A stretch of DNA of 64,000 bases from Aquarana catesbeiana (Eukaryota; Chordata; Amphibia; Anura; Ranidae): assembly GCF_042186555.1 (NCBI RefSeq), contig NC_133330.1:169295266-169359265 (forward strand), in the 5' to 3' direction. The position numbers and the translations under genes were made by a program. Shown here piece after piece: positions 9,800 through 21,531 of this stretch (positions within the stretch are counted from its first letter, which is position 1; the number at the start of each line of letters is the position of its first letter). A model generated the notes under the pieces. That model had not been told where the DNA came from, searched no databases, and worked only from the letters and a program-made list of their open reading frames with translations.

Positions 9800-10475
9800 A
9801 ATAAACTTCTGCTAATAGTTGGCAAAGTCCAGGAAACGCTGCAGAGGATGTAAACTCTTGGGTCGGGGCCACTGTAGAACTGCCGAAAGTTTCTCTGTGT
9901 CCATTGAAAAACCAGCAGTGGAAATGACATAACCCAGGAATTTAACCTGTTCACGATAGAACTCGCACTTCTCCAGTTTACAATAGAGATTGTTCTCTCT
10001 TAGTTTCTGAAGCACACGGCAGACATCTGTGTGGCGGCTCTCCAGGGACTTGGAAAATATGAGGATATCATCGAGATAAACCACCACACATAACTGCAAC
10101 AAATCTCGGAGGACATCGTTAATAAATTCCTGGAAAACTGCTGGGGCTTTACAAAGGCCAAAATGCATTATGAGGTACTCATAATGGCCTGGTCTGGTAT
10201 CAAACGCAGTTTTCCACTCGTCACCCTCCTCATGAGATTGTATGCCCTTCTCAAATAAAGCTTTGTGAAAACCGTTGCTCCCTTGAGGCGGTCAAATAAT
10301 TCTATAATCAACAGAATCGGCTAGGTATTCTTAATCGTGATACAATTGAGACCCCTATAATCAATACAAGGTCTGAGTTCACCACTCTTCTTCTTTACAA
10401 AGAAGAAACCAGCACCAGCAGGAGGCAAGGATTTGTGGATGAAACCTCGAGAAAGTGCGTCTGCAACATACTCCT
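9800..10475 (-). pseudogene. gypsy reverse transcriptase, frameshifted
   Basis: The frame 10168-9812 holds the catalytic YLDD box (CVVVYLDDILIFSKS) near 10067-10078, followed by the EFYREQVKFLGYVIS thumb-proximal motif. The N-terminal fingers upstream (10168-10475) are spread over several frames with stops, so no full polymerase can be made. RT copies the element RNA into DNA. Confidence 0.82.
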
Positions 10476-11201
10476 CTATGGCCTTATCCTCCAAGACCGA
10501 AAAAGGGTAAACCCGGTCACGAGAGGAGATATGGCACCTGGTTGAAGGTCAATTGTGCAATCATACAGCCGGTGTGGAGGCAAACTACCGGCTTGACCTT
10601 TGTCAAAGACATCGCTAAAATCGCAGTACTCCTCCGGCAAGGAGGAGAGAGAAGAGGTGCACAGGACCCTGGCTACCTTCTGGAAGCATGTCTCACTGCA
10701 TTGTGGTGAACAGGAGAGAACCTCAGCACGTAGCCAATCAAAAGAGGGGTTGTGCCTCTGTAACCAAAGATAACCGATAACCAGTGGAAATTTAGGTGAG
10801 GAAATAACTTGGAATTGAATTATCTCATGGTGAAGAGCCCCTACGGCCATGGACAATGGAACAGTCTCATGAGTCACATGGGCAGGCTGTAGAGGTCTCC
10901 CGTTAAGAGCCTCCATGGAAAGTGGAGCGTCACGCAGCTGCAGCAGAATCGAGTACTTCGATACAAAGGCAGCATCAATGAACAGGCCTGCAGTCCCAGA
11001 GTCGATTAGAGCCTGTATCTCGACGGACGACTCAGCCCAAGAAAGGGTGACCGAAACCAGGGGCTTATCCTTCTGGATAACTGGGGATGAAACAACGGCA
11101 CCTAAGGTCTGTCCATGACAGGACCTCAAGGTTCGGGTGTTCCCTGGATGGGTAGGACAAGACTTCAAAAAGTGACCTGCTTGGCCACAATAAAGGCACA
11201 A
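10476..11201 (-). pseudogene. gypsy CCHC zinc knuckle and aspartic protease
   Basis: The frame opens with a CCHC knuckle (CLYCGQAGHFLKSC). It then reaches the protease site ALIDSGTAG with the catalytic Asp, and a conserved segment VIGYLWLQRHNPSFDW. After about residue 200 comes the start of RT (LYDCTIDLQPGA). The protease matures the polyprotein; the knuckle binds element RNA. The frame is open for 241 codons, the longest intact piece of this element. Confidence 0.82.
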
Positions 11202-11211
11202 TCTCTCCCTC

Positions 11212-11742
11212 CTAAAGGCTCTCCCATCCGCAGAGACGCGTGAAACCTAAGTGCAAGGGTTCACCTTCACTCACCGACTCTGTACCAGGAAGCATGGGAG
11301 GTGAGGGAGGTACCGGTGGGACTGCAAAGCTTGGAGACAAACATACAGGAGGCGTCCACAAGCGCTCCTTGAAAGAGAGTCTTTCTCTGAGTCTGGAGTC
11401 AATGAGGATGGCAAACGTGATCAACTTCTCCAGCTCAGTGGGTATATCTCGGGCTGCTATCTCATCCTTGATGGTATCTTTGTTCCACGCAACCTCTGCT
11501 GCCAGAGTACGGAATTCAATGGCGTAGTCGGCAACCGTTCTCGTACTCTGTTCGATGGACATGAGGCACTTGGCAGTAGAAGCGGAGCGTGCGGGAACAT
11601 CAAATACCCTTTTAAACAAAGCCACAAACTCAGGGTAGCTCAAGACAACAGGTTTTTGCATCCCCCATAGAGGGTTTGCCCAGGTCAAGGATCTGGAAAA
11701 AATATTACCAACAAATGGATTGACTGCATCTTCTGAATTCAT
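11212..11742 (-). pseudogene. gypsy gag (capsid) fragment
   Basis: The region with FALFKRVFDV-type, RTVADYAIEFRTLAAEVAW and LITFAILIDSRLRERL motifs matches the retrotransposon gag capsid fold of Ty3/gypsy elements. The start used here (ATG at 11742) is only 14 bases from the LTR end, so the normal leader and gag N-terminus are missing. It forms the particle shell in active relatives. Confidence 0.75.
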
Positions 11743-11755
11743 GGCCTTTGCCTAC

Positions 11756-11971
11756 TGTCAGAAATCATGAAATCAGGCCGAGACAGAAGTACAGTTAAAT
11801 CACAATTGTTTAATAATAAAAGTAAAAAGATCAAACGTAGTCAAAACAAAGCCAAAGTTCAGTAACTGGAACGGATTGCCAGCCAAGCCAGAATTCAGGG
11901 ATCAATATAGTGGAACAACAAGCAGGATCTGGAGCCAGAAGGGATGTCAGAAGGGATGTCAGCAAAGCAAG
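11756..11971 (-). repeat. gypsy 5' LTR, truncated
   Basis: It starts TGTCAGAAATC and follows the LTR sequence to about GCAAAGCAAGT, where it stops and satellite-like DNA takes over. An 11-base internal duplication (AGAAGGGATGT-type) lies near 11937-11958. Confidence 0.75.
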
Positions 11972-12069
11972 TATCCTGCTGTGTGTAAATCATATACTGC
12001 TAAACCCAGCACTGACTGCAGCACTCTATGCCTTACACACCCCTGACCCCTGCACTCTGGGTTATACAG
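11972..12069 (+). repeat. satellite unit, copy 2
   Basis: It shares the block of 3768-3845 and, like that copy, ends directly at an LTR start. Confidence 0.65.
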
Positions 12070-12474
12070 TTTTCGGAAACCATGAAATCAGGCCGAGACA
12101 GAAGTACAGTTAAATCACACTTGTTTAATAATAAAAGTAAAAAGAACAAACGTAGTCAAAACATAGCCAAAGTTCAGTAACCGGAACAGATAGTCAGCCA
12201 AGCCAGAAGTCAGGGATCAATGCAGTGGAACGGCAAGCAGGATCTGGAGCCAGAAGGGATGTCAGCAAAGCAAGTCTTGAACAGGATCGCAAGAGATAGT
12301 TTCTGTGATGTGACCAAGGCAAAGGCATGGGACAGCTTAAGTAGGCAGGACTGATGAGCAGGATATCATCAACAGCTGAGTAACTGTGGAGAGATAGGAG
12401 CTGGCAATTAGCCGACAGCTGAGCGGCCAGATCAGAGAAGGAAGGGCTGAGTCCAGCTCTGACAACAGTGCCTT
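12070..12474 (-). repeat. second complete LTR of the same gypsy family
   Basis: Full-length match to 3846-4252, with the first bases changed to TTTTCGG and the end CTCTGACA. It is either a solo LTR of a second insertion or the product of recombination between satellite copies. Confidence 0.75.
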
Positions 12475-12475
12475 G

Positions 12476-13134
12476 TAAAAGTATTCATACCCCTTGAAAT
12501 TTTCCACATTTTGTCATGTTACAACCAAAAACGTAAATGTATTTTATTGGGATTTTATGTGATGGACCAACACAAAGTGGCACATAATTGTGAAGTGGAA
12601 GGAAAATGATAAATGGTTTTCAAATTATTTTACAAATAAATATGTGAAAAGTTTGGCGTGCATTTGTATTCAGCCCCCCTGAGTAAATACTTTGTAGAAC
12701 CACCTTTTGCTGCAATTACAGCTGCAAGTCTTTTTGGGTATGTCTCCACCAGCTTTGCACATCTAGAGCGTGACATTTTTGCCCATTCAGCAAAATAGCT
12801 CAAGCTCTGTCAGATTGGATGGAGAGCGTCTATGAACAGCAATTTTCAAGTCTTGCCACAGATTCTCAATTGGATTTAGGTCTGGACTTTGACTGGGCCA
12901 TTCTAACACATGGATATGCTTTGGGGGTGAATACAAATGCATGCCACACTTTTCAGATATTGATTTGTAAAAAAAAAAATGAAAACCATTTGTCATATAC
13001 CTTCGACTTCAAAATTATGTGCTAGTTTGTGTTGGTCTATTACGTAAAATTCCAATAAAATACATTTAAGTTTTTGGTTGTAACATGACAATGTGGAAAA
13101 TTTCAAGGGGTATGAATACTTTTTCAATGCACTG
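12476..13134 (-). mobile_element. Tc1/mariner element, internally deleted
   Basis: Inverted ends CAGTGCCTTGTAAAAGTATT and its near mirror run about 85 bp inward on both sides. TA follows on the right; on the left the expected TA is AA. Only a C-terminal piece of transposase remains. Confidence 0.82.
12660..12996 (-). pseudogene. Tc1 transposase C-terminal relic
   Basis: The minus strand reads HVLEWPSQSPDLNPIENLWQ, the region holding the third catalytic acidic residue of Tc1 transposases, then SPSNLTELE. Stops follow and the N-terminal DNA-binding and first catalytic regions are deleted. Confidence 0.8.
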
Positions 13135-13136
13135 TA

Positions 13137-13215
13137 TGTATCCTAAACCCAACACAGACTGCAACACTCTGTGCATTGTACACCCCGGACCCCTGCACTC
13201 AGCCTTACAGACTCC
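13137..13215 (+). repeat. satellite unit, copy 3
   Basis: It resembles 11972-12069 (CTAAACCCA, then CTGCA.CACTCT and a CACCCC.GACCCCTGCACTC block). It lies just beyond the Tc1 element, so the Tc1 and the LTR separate neighbouring units. Confidence 0.6.
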
Positions 13216-14376
13216 TCCACTATATACACTATATTGTACATTATATACTTCTCACTAAAGTATTTATTGTCTTAACAGTTGCTGGTTGCTATTTTAATTA
13301 GGTTTTTCTTGAAGGTAGGCTTGGAAAAAAGTGTTAGCAGTTTTTTTTTTTTATATAGCGCTTGGGTTTCTATGTGTAGCAAGGTCTTTTACCTCTTTTG
13401 GTCTAATGAGGACCTCCAAGGCCAAAGATAGCTGACATCCTTCAATAGGTGGTGGGTTGTGGGGCATAGTGGGTACAAAGATAGTGAAAGTCATTGGGCG
13501 CCAGACACTTCTTGGATCTAAAAGAGATTTTATTTCTTTTGACAGTCCTTTTTATACATTTTGGGGAAAGAGGGTTAGGGCCAGGACACCCTTAGATAGT
13601 TGCAAACTCAATTGGCAGACTCTGAGACTTCAATAGGAAGACAGCCATACAGGGAAAGGCCCCAGCAAGGCACCACTTCTGCACGTGTAGGGTTGCTGCC
13701 TCCTATGGTAACAGTCCTTTAACAGTTCCTAACTCAATGTATCAGTTCTTTCAGCTCCACTGCAACTGCTTCTTGTAGTTCTTCAATACTGAGCTCCTGG
13801 TCTCTCACTAGATCCACTGATTCACTGACTATGAATCCCTTTAGCTCATCCAAGGTTTGCGGTGGTGTCCCCTCAAGCGTCATCCCCGCTTCTCTGCAGG
13901 GTCCCTAGCTTGGTACTCCAGATGCTTCACCCCTGCTGACGGGCTGGGCCCCTGGCTTGACACACAAGGCTGCTCTGCAAGTATCACCTTCGCTGGTTGG
14001 GTCCCTGACTTGATCACTGCCTGAAGTTTCCCCATTTTCCACCGTGCCCTTCGGTGAGAATATGATTCCAGTACTTGCTTTAGTTACTCACTATGGTCCC
14101 TGGTAAAGACGATTGGTCCCTTCATGGTGACAGTTTCCCTTCTACCTTCGACCACTGACAGGTTCTCTGGGAGGCAGAACCATCACTTTTGGTTGGACTG
14201 CAAGCCGCAGTCCCAACCCTGCGCAGCCCTCTTACTTCTGGATAGGCCCCCACACAGCCTGGCAGCCAGATGCCCCCGGGATAGGGGGCATTTTTCTCAC
14301 TGAATGAATACAAATCTTACCCCGATTGGCGTAGAGGCAGGCCGATGATGTCACAAACTTTGCTTCAGCCAATCAG

Positions 14377-14415
14377 AGAAAGCTTTGTATTCATTCATAG
14401 AATACAAAGCTTTCT
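14377..14415. repeat. 16-bp perfect inverted repeat
   Basis: AGAAAGCTTTGTATTC (14377-14392) is mirrored at 14400-14415 with a seven-base spacer. A single short fold-back of unknown role. Confidence 0.8.
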
Positions 14416-15609
14416 GTGAGTGCTTAGTCCTATTTTGTTTCAGAACTTGGACAGGAAGTCCCCATCAGGCTGCTGGAAGGCAGCCCAAGGCTGTATACTA
14501 TATATAGAAAGTGGCTGGATGTACTGAACCTGCACATTAAATCAAGACCTGCTGTATGAAGATGAATGGCAATCTCAGCCTGAACCCCTGTCAGGCCACG
14601 CCCCCAACAAGTTTTGCCCTGCCCACCGGAGCTTACTCTGGGGATCAGCTGAGGCTACATACTGTACAGTTGATATAGCTCACCGATCAAGATCACCAAT
14701 GCAGTAAATAGTTTGTTTGGGCCAGCTTGGCCTAAACAAACGATTTAATCTGACATTTAATTGGAATTGTGGAGTTAAGCTTTCAAAGGTGCATATAGAA
14801 AACAATTGTTCTCCATGAGACCTTTCAGTGACCTGCATATATCTAGCATGGAAAAATGAAGGTTATGGCATATAGTATGAACAAGCTGCTACTTTTGTGT
14901 GTCATTCCCATGTTGTCCGGACAGGGGATCATCTACACCAGCACACTACCACATTTTGCACTGTAAGTCATCTCAGACTCTATTTAACAACACCCTTTAA
15001 GCCACACCCAATATTTAGCACAGTGTAAACCACACGGACTTTTTCTTTCCTCTGGGTCTAGGGCCCAACTTATGATCTTGCACACAGGCCCACTGAATTC
15101 ATAAAACACTCCTGTTCATAAAAAATATAAAGCACAACACACAACACGAAATGTACACTGTACAGAGGGTACACGGCTCTGCCACCATACACACACACGC
15201 ACAGAACATACACAGCACACGGCAGATGCAGTACATAGTGCATATTACATTCACCACTTACAACATTCACAACTCAGAGTGCACATAGCATACACAGCAA
15301 AGAGCACACAGATCATGCATTAAGTAACAAAACATATAGCGAACAGTTTAGTCTTGTATGTATAGTTTATTATTGTAATCTATTATCCTGTTGCTAATTT
15401 TTTGACTGTATTACTGTTACCATACTTCCTCATTATTAATTAACAAATAAATAACTAACCCACTTTAATACTACTGATAATTAATATATCATTCCATGTA
15501 TAATGTGATTGCTATGTAGTACCATCCAATTAGGAAATTACATCACAAGCAACACATTACGTGCAGGTTTTTTAGGCAAGATAATAACTTTTTAAATAGA
15601 ATACAATTA

Positions 15610-16110
15610 GGACAACAGGCACTTGCAACATTTTACCCATGAAATCTGCCGTTGTTCAAATCAAATCATTCAAAACTCTCATAAGGTTTAGTGAGCAAAA
15701 CATTTATTGGTCCATAAAGTTGTCTGACATTTACAGTGCCGTCAGCCTATATTAGACTGACATCAGAGTTACATCAAGGAGGTTACAGCAAATTTCATGT
15801 TAATGACACTGTTGCTTTGAATTAACGTAAATCAGGCTAATTTCTTTATTAAAACATTAATAATTTAAACAGATTATAGGCTAAACAATGTGTGTCAAAC
15901 TATTTTAACAGAACATAGGGGCAATTCATTTTAGGTTAGTGGAAGGTTGTTCAAGTAATAATAAGGCTCATGTATGTATATTTGTGTATCATTTTATGAA
16001 GACATCTGACATTTAATAAAAACAGTTCAAAGGACGAAGAATCCATTTAGATTCCAGAATCTGTAATATTGCATAGCTAAAAGTTTCAAGGAAAAAAGCA
16101 AATAACATAC
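15610..16110. promoter_or_regulatory. candidate conserved non-coding segment
   Basis: A/T-rich, non-repetitive sequence dense in homeodomain/POU-like words (TTCATGTTAAT, CATTAATAATTTAAAC, AGATTATAGG). It lacks transposon ends or frames. This texture is common in vertebrate enhancers near developmental genes. It is inference only; no comparison could be run. Confidence 0.2.
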
Positions 16111-16483
16111 AAAATATATAAAAAATATATACAATTTTTTAAAATGTAATTGTGTGATTTTATACATTACTATGCACCTGTATGGCATTGGTGAGAAAAA
16201 TACCCATAGGACTAATCAGCCAAAATACCCAATAACATTATCAATGCACAATCACCTGGCACATTTTGATATTCAAAAGCATAATTCAGCATGTATTGTA
16301 TAGTGTAGCCCCCTGCTGTGAAGTATTGGGATTCACCAAAGAACTGAAGAACAGGGGAATGCTGACTACTTTTAGACAGAGTGTAACACAGCCTATGTAG
16401 TTACGGTATAACTTTCAGCATTTGGTAAAAAGATACTTCTTGATTCATTAGAATCTAGCTTTACAGCTGAAGTTTAATATACA

Positions 16484-16488
<5 letters not shown>

Positions 16489-16539
<51 letters not shown>

Positions 16540-16541
16540 AT
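16489..16541. repeat. (TA)n microsatellite
   Basis: About 25 TA units preceded by TGTGTG, directly abutting the second gypsy LTR. Confidence 0.95.
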
Positions 16542-16543
16542 AT

Positions 16544-16952
16544 TGTAGAAGGTCAACCTGGGGCAGGGTTAAGAAGGGGTTAATCGAAGAGGGCAGGTAC
16601 TTCCCCTTCAGACCTGCTTATTGTTAGCTGGGCTGAAAGTGTCAGAGGAGAGCTGTTTGAGTAGGAGAGAGAGAGAGACACAGCAGCACGCTGTGTGAAA
16701 TTTTCCATTGCTGGATTGTGTACTTGCTGGGTGAGCTTAACCACATAAAGGTCTGTAGCTCTGATTAGAGCCACAAACTATTGCCTGTAAGCCTGTATGC
16801 TACGGAACTGTGAGCTTTACCTGTGTGCACAACCGTATGACAAGACAGCCTGTTGTGTTTTCTGTTTGTTTTTGCAAGTTTGCTGAATAAAGCCATTTAT
16901 ATTTTTACGGGACTGTCTCTGAGCCGGCTGTTCACCCCTCTGATACCCTACA
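16544..16952 (+). repeat. gypsy 5' LTR (409 bp)
   Basis: It runs from TGTAGAAGGTC to GATACCCTACA (TG...CA) with an AATAAA at 16886-16891 about 65 bases before its end. A TTGGTGGAGGG stretch, a likely primer-binding region, starts three bases inside. Confidence 0.75.
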
Positions 16953-17048
16953 AATTGGTGGAGGGTGGATCGGGCAGTTTGAGGAGTCCAGTCCAATCCC
17001 ATGTCCTGGGTTAAAGCTGCACAGACGGTGAAGTCTTCTGAACAGGCC

Positions 17049-17302
17049 ATGGAGGACGTGGTTAAGCAGCTGGTACTGGCCAATACACAAGCGCAGGCCC
17101 GCCATCAGGAGGCCCAGGCCCGTCAGGAGCAGGCCCTGCTATAAGTGCAGGCCCACTATGAGGAGGCACAGATCCGTCAAGAGCAGATCCTGGTACAGAC
17201 AGATGCTGTGCAACAGGAAACAATCCTCTTATGAGTGAGCAGATAGCAGGACAGCAAAAGGCGGTGACCCAGTCGGCTGAAATGATGAAAGGTGATCCCG
17301 CT
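17049..17302 (+). pseudogene. gypsy gag N-terminus (glutamine-rich coiled coil)
   Basis: From ATG 17049 the reading is MEDVVKQLVLANTQ followed by repeats of QA-R-QEQ, a coiled-coil-like stretch, with stops at about 17142 and later. The piggyBac insertion begins at the end of this piece. With 22433-23180 it would make one gag protein. Confidence 0.6.
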
Positions 17303-17734
17303 TTAACCACTTGAGCCCCGGACCATTATGCTGCCTAAGGACCAGAGGTCTTTTTCCAATTTGGCACTGCGTCGCTTTAACTGCTAATTGCGCGGTCATG
17401 CAATGCTGTACCCAAACGAAATTTGCGTCCTTTTCTTCCCACAAATAGAGCTTTCTTTTGATGGTATTTGATCACCTCTGCAGTTTTTATTTTTTGCGCT
17501 ATAAACGGAAAAAGACCGAAAATTTTGAAAAAAAATGATATTTTCTACTTTTTGTTATAAAAAAAATCCAATAAACTAAATTTTAGTCATACATTTAGGC
17601 CAAAATGTATTCGGCCACATGTCTTTGGTAAAAAAAATGTCAATAAGCATATATTTATTGGTTTGCGCAAAAGTTATAGCGTCTACAAACTAGGGTACAT
17701 TTTCTGTAATTTACACAGCTTTTAGTTTATGACT

Positions 17735-18279
17735 GCCTATGTCATTTCTTGAGGTGCTAAAATGGCAGGGCAGTACAAAACCCCCCCAAATGACCCCATT
17801 TTGGAAAGTAGACACCCCAAGGAAATTGCTGAGAGGCATGTTGAACCCATTGAATATTTATTTTTTTTGTCCCAAGTGATTGAATAATGACAAAAAAAAA
17901 AAAATATTTACAAAAAGTTGTCACTAAATGATATATTGCTCACACAGGCCATGGGCCTATGTGGAATTGCACCCCAAAATACATTCAGCTGCTTCTCCTG
18001 AGTATGGGGATACCACATGTGTGGGACTTTTTGGGAGCTTAGCCGCGTACGGGGCCCCGAAAACCAAGCACCGCCTTCAGGATTTCTAAGGGTGTAAATT
18101 TTTGATTTCACTCTTCACTGCCTATCACAGTTTCGGAGGCCATGGAATGCCCAGGTGGCACAAAACCTCCCCAAATGACCCCATTTTGGAAAGTAGACAT
18201 CCCAAGCTATTTGCTGAGAGGCATGGTGAGTATTTTGCAGCTCTCATTTGTTTTTGAAAATGAAGAAAGACAAGAAAAA
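17735..18279 (+). repeat. internal inverted repeat, left arm
   Basis: It matches the reverse complement of 18290-18850. Anchor words such as CCCATTTTGGAAAGTAGACA occur twice in this arm and are mirrored in the other. Confidence 0.8.
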
Positions 18280-18289
18280 ACTTTTTTTT

Positions 18290-18850
18290 TTCTTTTTTCA
18301 ATTTTCAAAACTTTGTGACAAAAAGTGAGGTCTGCAAAATACTCACTATACCTCTCAGCAAATTGCTTTGGGTGTCTACTTTCCAAAATGGGGTCATTTG
18401 GGGGGGTTTTGTCCCACCTGGGCTTTCCATGGCCTCCGAAACTGTGATAGGCAGTGAAGAGTGAAATCAAAAATTCACGCCCTTAGAAAGCCTGAAGGCG
18501 GTGCTTGGATTTCGGGGTCCCGTACGCGGCTAGGCTCCCAAAAAGTCTCACACATGTGGTATCCCCGTACTCAGGAGAAGCAGCAGAATGTATTTTGGGG
18601 TGTAATTTCACATATTCCCATGGCATGTTTGAGCAATATATCATTTAGTGACAACTTTGTGCAAAAAAAAAAAAAATTTGTCTCTTTCCCGCAACTTGTG
18701 TCGCAATATAAAATATTCCATGGACTCGACATGCCTCTCAGCAAATAGCTTGAGGTGTCTACTTTCCAAAATGGGGTCATTTGAGGGGGTTTTGAACTGT
18801 CCTGGCATTTTATGCACAACATTTAGAAGCTTATGTCACACATCACTCAC
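18290..18850 (-). repeat. internal inverted repeat, right arm
   Basis: Reverse complement of the left arm, with only a short A/T-rich centre between. RNA from this stretch would form a hairpin of over 500 bp. The mirror-image ORFs in the two arms follow from the palindrome. Confidence 0.8.
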
Positions 18851-20368
18851 TCTTCTAACCACTTGAAGACAAAGCCCTTTCTGACACTCATTGTTTACAT
18901 GAAAAAGTTATTTTTTTTTGCAAAAAAATTACTTTGAACCCCCAAACATTATATATTTTTTTAAAGCAAATGCCCTACAGATTAAAATGGTGGATGTTTC
19001 ATTTTTTTTTTCACACAGTATTTGCGCAGCGATTTTTCAAACGCATTTTTTGGGGAAAAAACACACTTTTTAAAATTTTAATGCACTAAAACACACTATA
19101 TTGCCCAAATGTTTGATGAAATAAAAAAGATGATCTTAGGCTGAGTTCATGAATACCAAACATGACATGCTTTAAAATTGCGCACAAACGTGCAGTGGCA
19201 ACAAAATAAATACATTTTTAAAAGCCTTTAAAAGCCTTTACAGGTTACCACTTTAGATTTACAGAGGAGGTCTACTGCAAAAATTACTGCCCTCGATCTG
19301 ACCTTCGCGGCGATACCTCACATGCATGGTGCAATTGCTGTTTACATTTGACGACAGACCGCCGCTTGCGTTCGCCTTAGCGCGAGAGCAGGGGGCGACA
19401 GGGGTGCTTTTTTTTTTTTTTTTTTTTTTTCTTTATTATTTTTTTGCTTTTTTATCTTATTTTTAAACTGTTCCTTTAATTTTTTTTTTTTTAATCATTT
19501 TTATTGTTATCTCGGGGAATGTAAATATCCCCTATGATAGCAATAGGTAGTGACAGGTACTCTTTTTTGAAAAAATTGGGGTCTATTAGACCCTAGATCT
19601 CTCCTCTGCCCTCAAAGCATCTGATGACACCAAGATCGGTGTGATAAAATGCTTCCCCAATTTCCCAATGGCGCTATTTACATCCGGCGAAATCTAAGTC
19701 ATAAAATGCTCATAGCTTCCGGTTTCTTAGGCCATAGAGATGTTTGGAGCCACTCTGGTCTCTGATCAGCTCTATGGTCAGCTGGCTGAATCACCGGCTG
19801 CATTCTCAGGTTCCCTGTTGAGACAGGAGAGCCAGAGAAAAACACGGAAGACGGTGGGGGGGGGGGGCATTCCCTCCCACGGCTTGTAAAAGCAGTCTAG
19901 AGGCTAATTAGCCACTAGGATTGCTTTTACATGAAAGCCGACCGCTAGCTGAAAAGAATGATACCAAGATGATACCTAAACCTGCAGGCATCATTCTGGT
20001 ATAACCATTGAATGGCGTACCTGAAGACAAAAAAATGGTTAACAATAAAGCACAGTAAACGGTAAAGTATAAAAAATTGCATACCTGAAAAGCAAACATG
20101 ATAAAACATAATAACAATAAAACATTGCAGAATAGAATACAGTAAAAAAGAGCAGAACAAGAGAGAGAGAATAGAGAGAGAGAGAGAGAACAATAAAACG
20201 ACAACTATTTTTTTTTTATTTTATATATATTTTTTTTTTTTTTTACACTTTTTTTGTAACTAACTTTTATAACGGTAACCGGTTCCAGGTTCGGGTCTCT
20301 CAAAATGCGATGGCATCTTGGGAGACCCTGTGAAAGTGTGCCTAGTCTGTGCAATGCTGTACCCTACG

Positions 20369-20760
20369 CTAATACTCAACTAATGAATGGTAGCGTTCAA
20401 AACATTCACCAATGCAAAGACCAAGATTGTCAGGACAGGAGGGATAATAATAGAGGGTGTCACGCCTATATTCGCGCTTGCTGCAGACACGACATCTTTT
20501 TTGGGGGGGTTCGTTGGGTAGGGGTACTCGGGAGGACATAAAGAAAATGCCTCTCATGCAGCCGACTGCATTTGGTTGGGGATGTGAATGGGGGAAGTAC
20601 GGGCGCTGCAGAAGCGGTGGGTTCCCAATTTAGATTGGCGAATACAGCAGGAAGGGCACTATGGGCACGACGGGCCTGTGTTTGTCTTCTTGGTGGCAGC
20701 GGGACACTACTTGTGCTTGCCACCTCACCAGCTTGAACTGCACTTATGGGACTCGCCACG
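20369..20760 (-). pseudogene. piggyBac transposase C-terminus with cysteine-rich domain
   Basis: The minus strand reads TSPTKCSRLHERHF and LPSTPTQRTPPKK. After a one-base slip in an A/C homopolymer near 20503 it continues RCRVCSKREYRRDTLYYY, PSCP, LCIGECFERYH. The C-x2-C ... C-x2-C ... C-x3-C ... H spacing is the terminal zinc-binding domain of piggyBac transposases, which binds the element ends. The catalytic Asp region is absent, so this is a remnant that identifies the family. Confidence 0.75.
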
Positions 20761-20819
20761 TCACCAAGTGTTACTGCAGTGCTGGTTTGACTACGACCGG
20801 GGTGTACTAGGCCGCTGGC

Positions 20820-21531
20820 GCTTGCCAGTTCAATAAAAAGCTACCAAAAAAACTGTTAGCGATCGCAGGGATCAGGCCTGACTCTGCGAATGCTGCAGTT
20901 ATGCGTTAAGTGTTTTGTAAGTGACAGTGATCGATCGATACTGCACTTGGGTGGGCTGGGCCGGGCGGAGGGGCAAAATGCAGGTGCTAGCAGGTATCTG
21001 GGCTGATCCCGCTAACACTGCGTTTTTGGGAACCCTAAACTGCTGGGGACGCCAGTATAGATCTGATCGGATCAGATATTGATCCGTTCAGATACTATAC
21101 CACTAAGGGAGGTGTACGGTGCGTGCGTGGGTGTTAGCGGTACTGGCGCTAATCTGACGCTGCTTGGGGCTGGTGCTTGCCAGTTCACCAAAATACTACC
21201 AAAAAAACTGTTAGCGATCGCAGGGATCAGGCCTGACTCTGCGAACGCTGCAGTTATGCATTTAGTGTTTTGTAAGTGTCAGTGATCGATCGATACTGCA
21301 CTTGGGTGGGCTGGGCTGGGCCGGGCGGAGGGGCAAAACGCAGGTGCTAGCAGGTATCTGGGCTGATCCCGCTAACACTGCGTTTTTGGGAACCCTAAAC
21401 TGCTGGGGACGCTAGTATAGATCTGATCGGATCAGATATTGATCCGATCAGATACTATACCACTAAGGGAGGCGTATGCTGCACGCGTGGGTGTTAGCGG
21501 TACTGGCGCTAATCTGACGCTGCCTGGGGCG
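20820..21531 (+). repeat. two tandem copies of a 355-bp unit
   Basis: 20820-21174 and 21175-21531 both start GCTTGCCAGTTCA and share GTTAGCGATCGCAGGGATC and the ATCTGATCGGATCAGATATT palindrome. This is non-coding, within the piggyBac element. Confidence 0.85.

Larger units (their letters stand above)
3846..11971 (-). mobile_element. Ty3/gypsy retrotransposon, chromovirus type, minus strand
   Basis: The element is bounded by related TGTCAG...CTGACA terminal repeats. On the minus strand it has, in order, gag, CCHC-protease, RT, RNase H, integrase and a chromodomain relic. A G-rich polypurine tract (4253-4264, read on the minus strand) abuts the left LTR, fixing that as the 3' LTR. The integrase is split by a Penelope-like insertion at 4738-8301. 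Many frameshifts and stops make it inactive. The gag start lies only about a dozen bases inside the right LTR and no primer-binding site is visible, so the 5' leader seems deleted. Confidence 0.88.
13216..16488. other. non-coding stretch, no gene seen
   Basis: Over 3 kb without a recognisable domain. 13.3-14.6 kb is mixed-composition DNA that could hide an old LTR or other repeat. 15.1-15.3 kb is CA-rich. 15.3-16.4 kb is A/T-rich, low-repeat DNA (see the candidate regulatory segment). Confidence 0.5.

Noticed and set aside
17908..18748. Similar ORFs on opposite strands that looked like a conserved protein
   Set aside because: They lie in the two arms of one palindrome, so the similarity is structural and there is no independent sign of coding.
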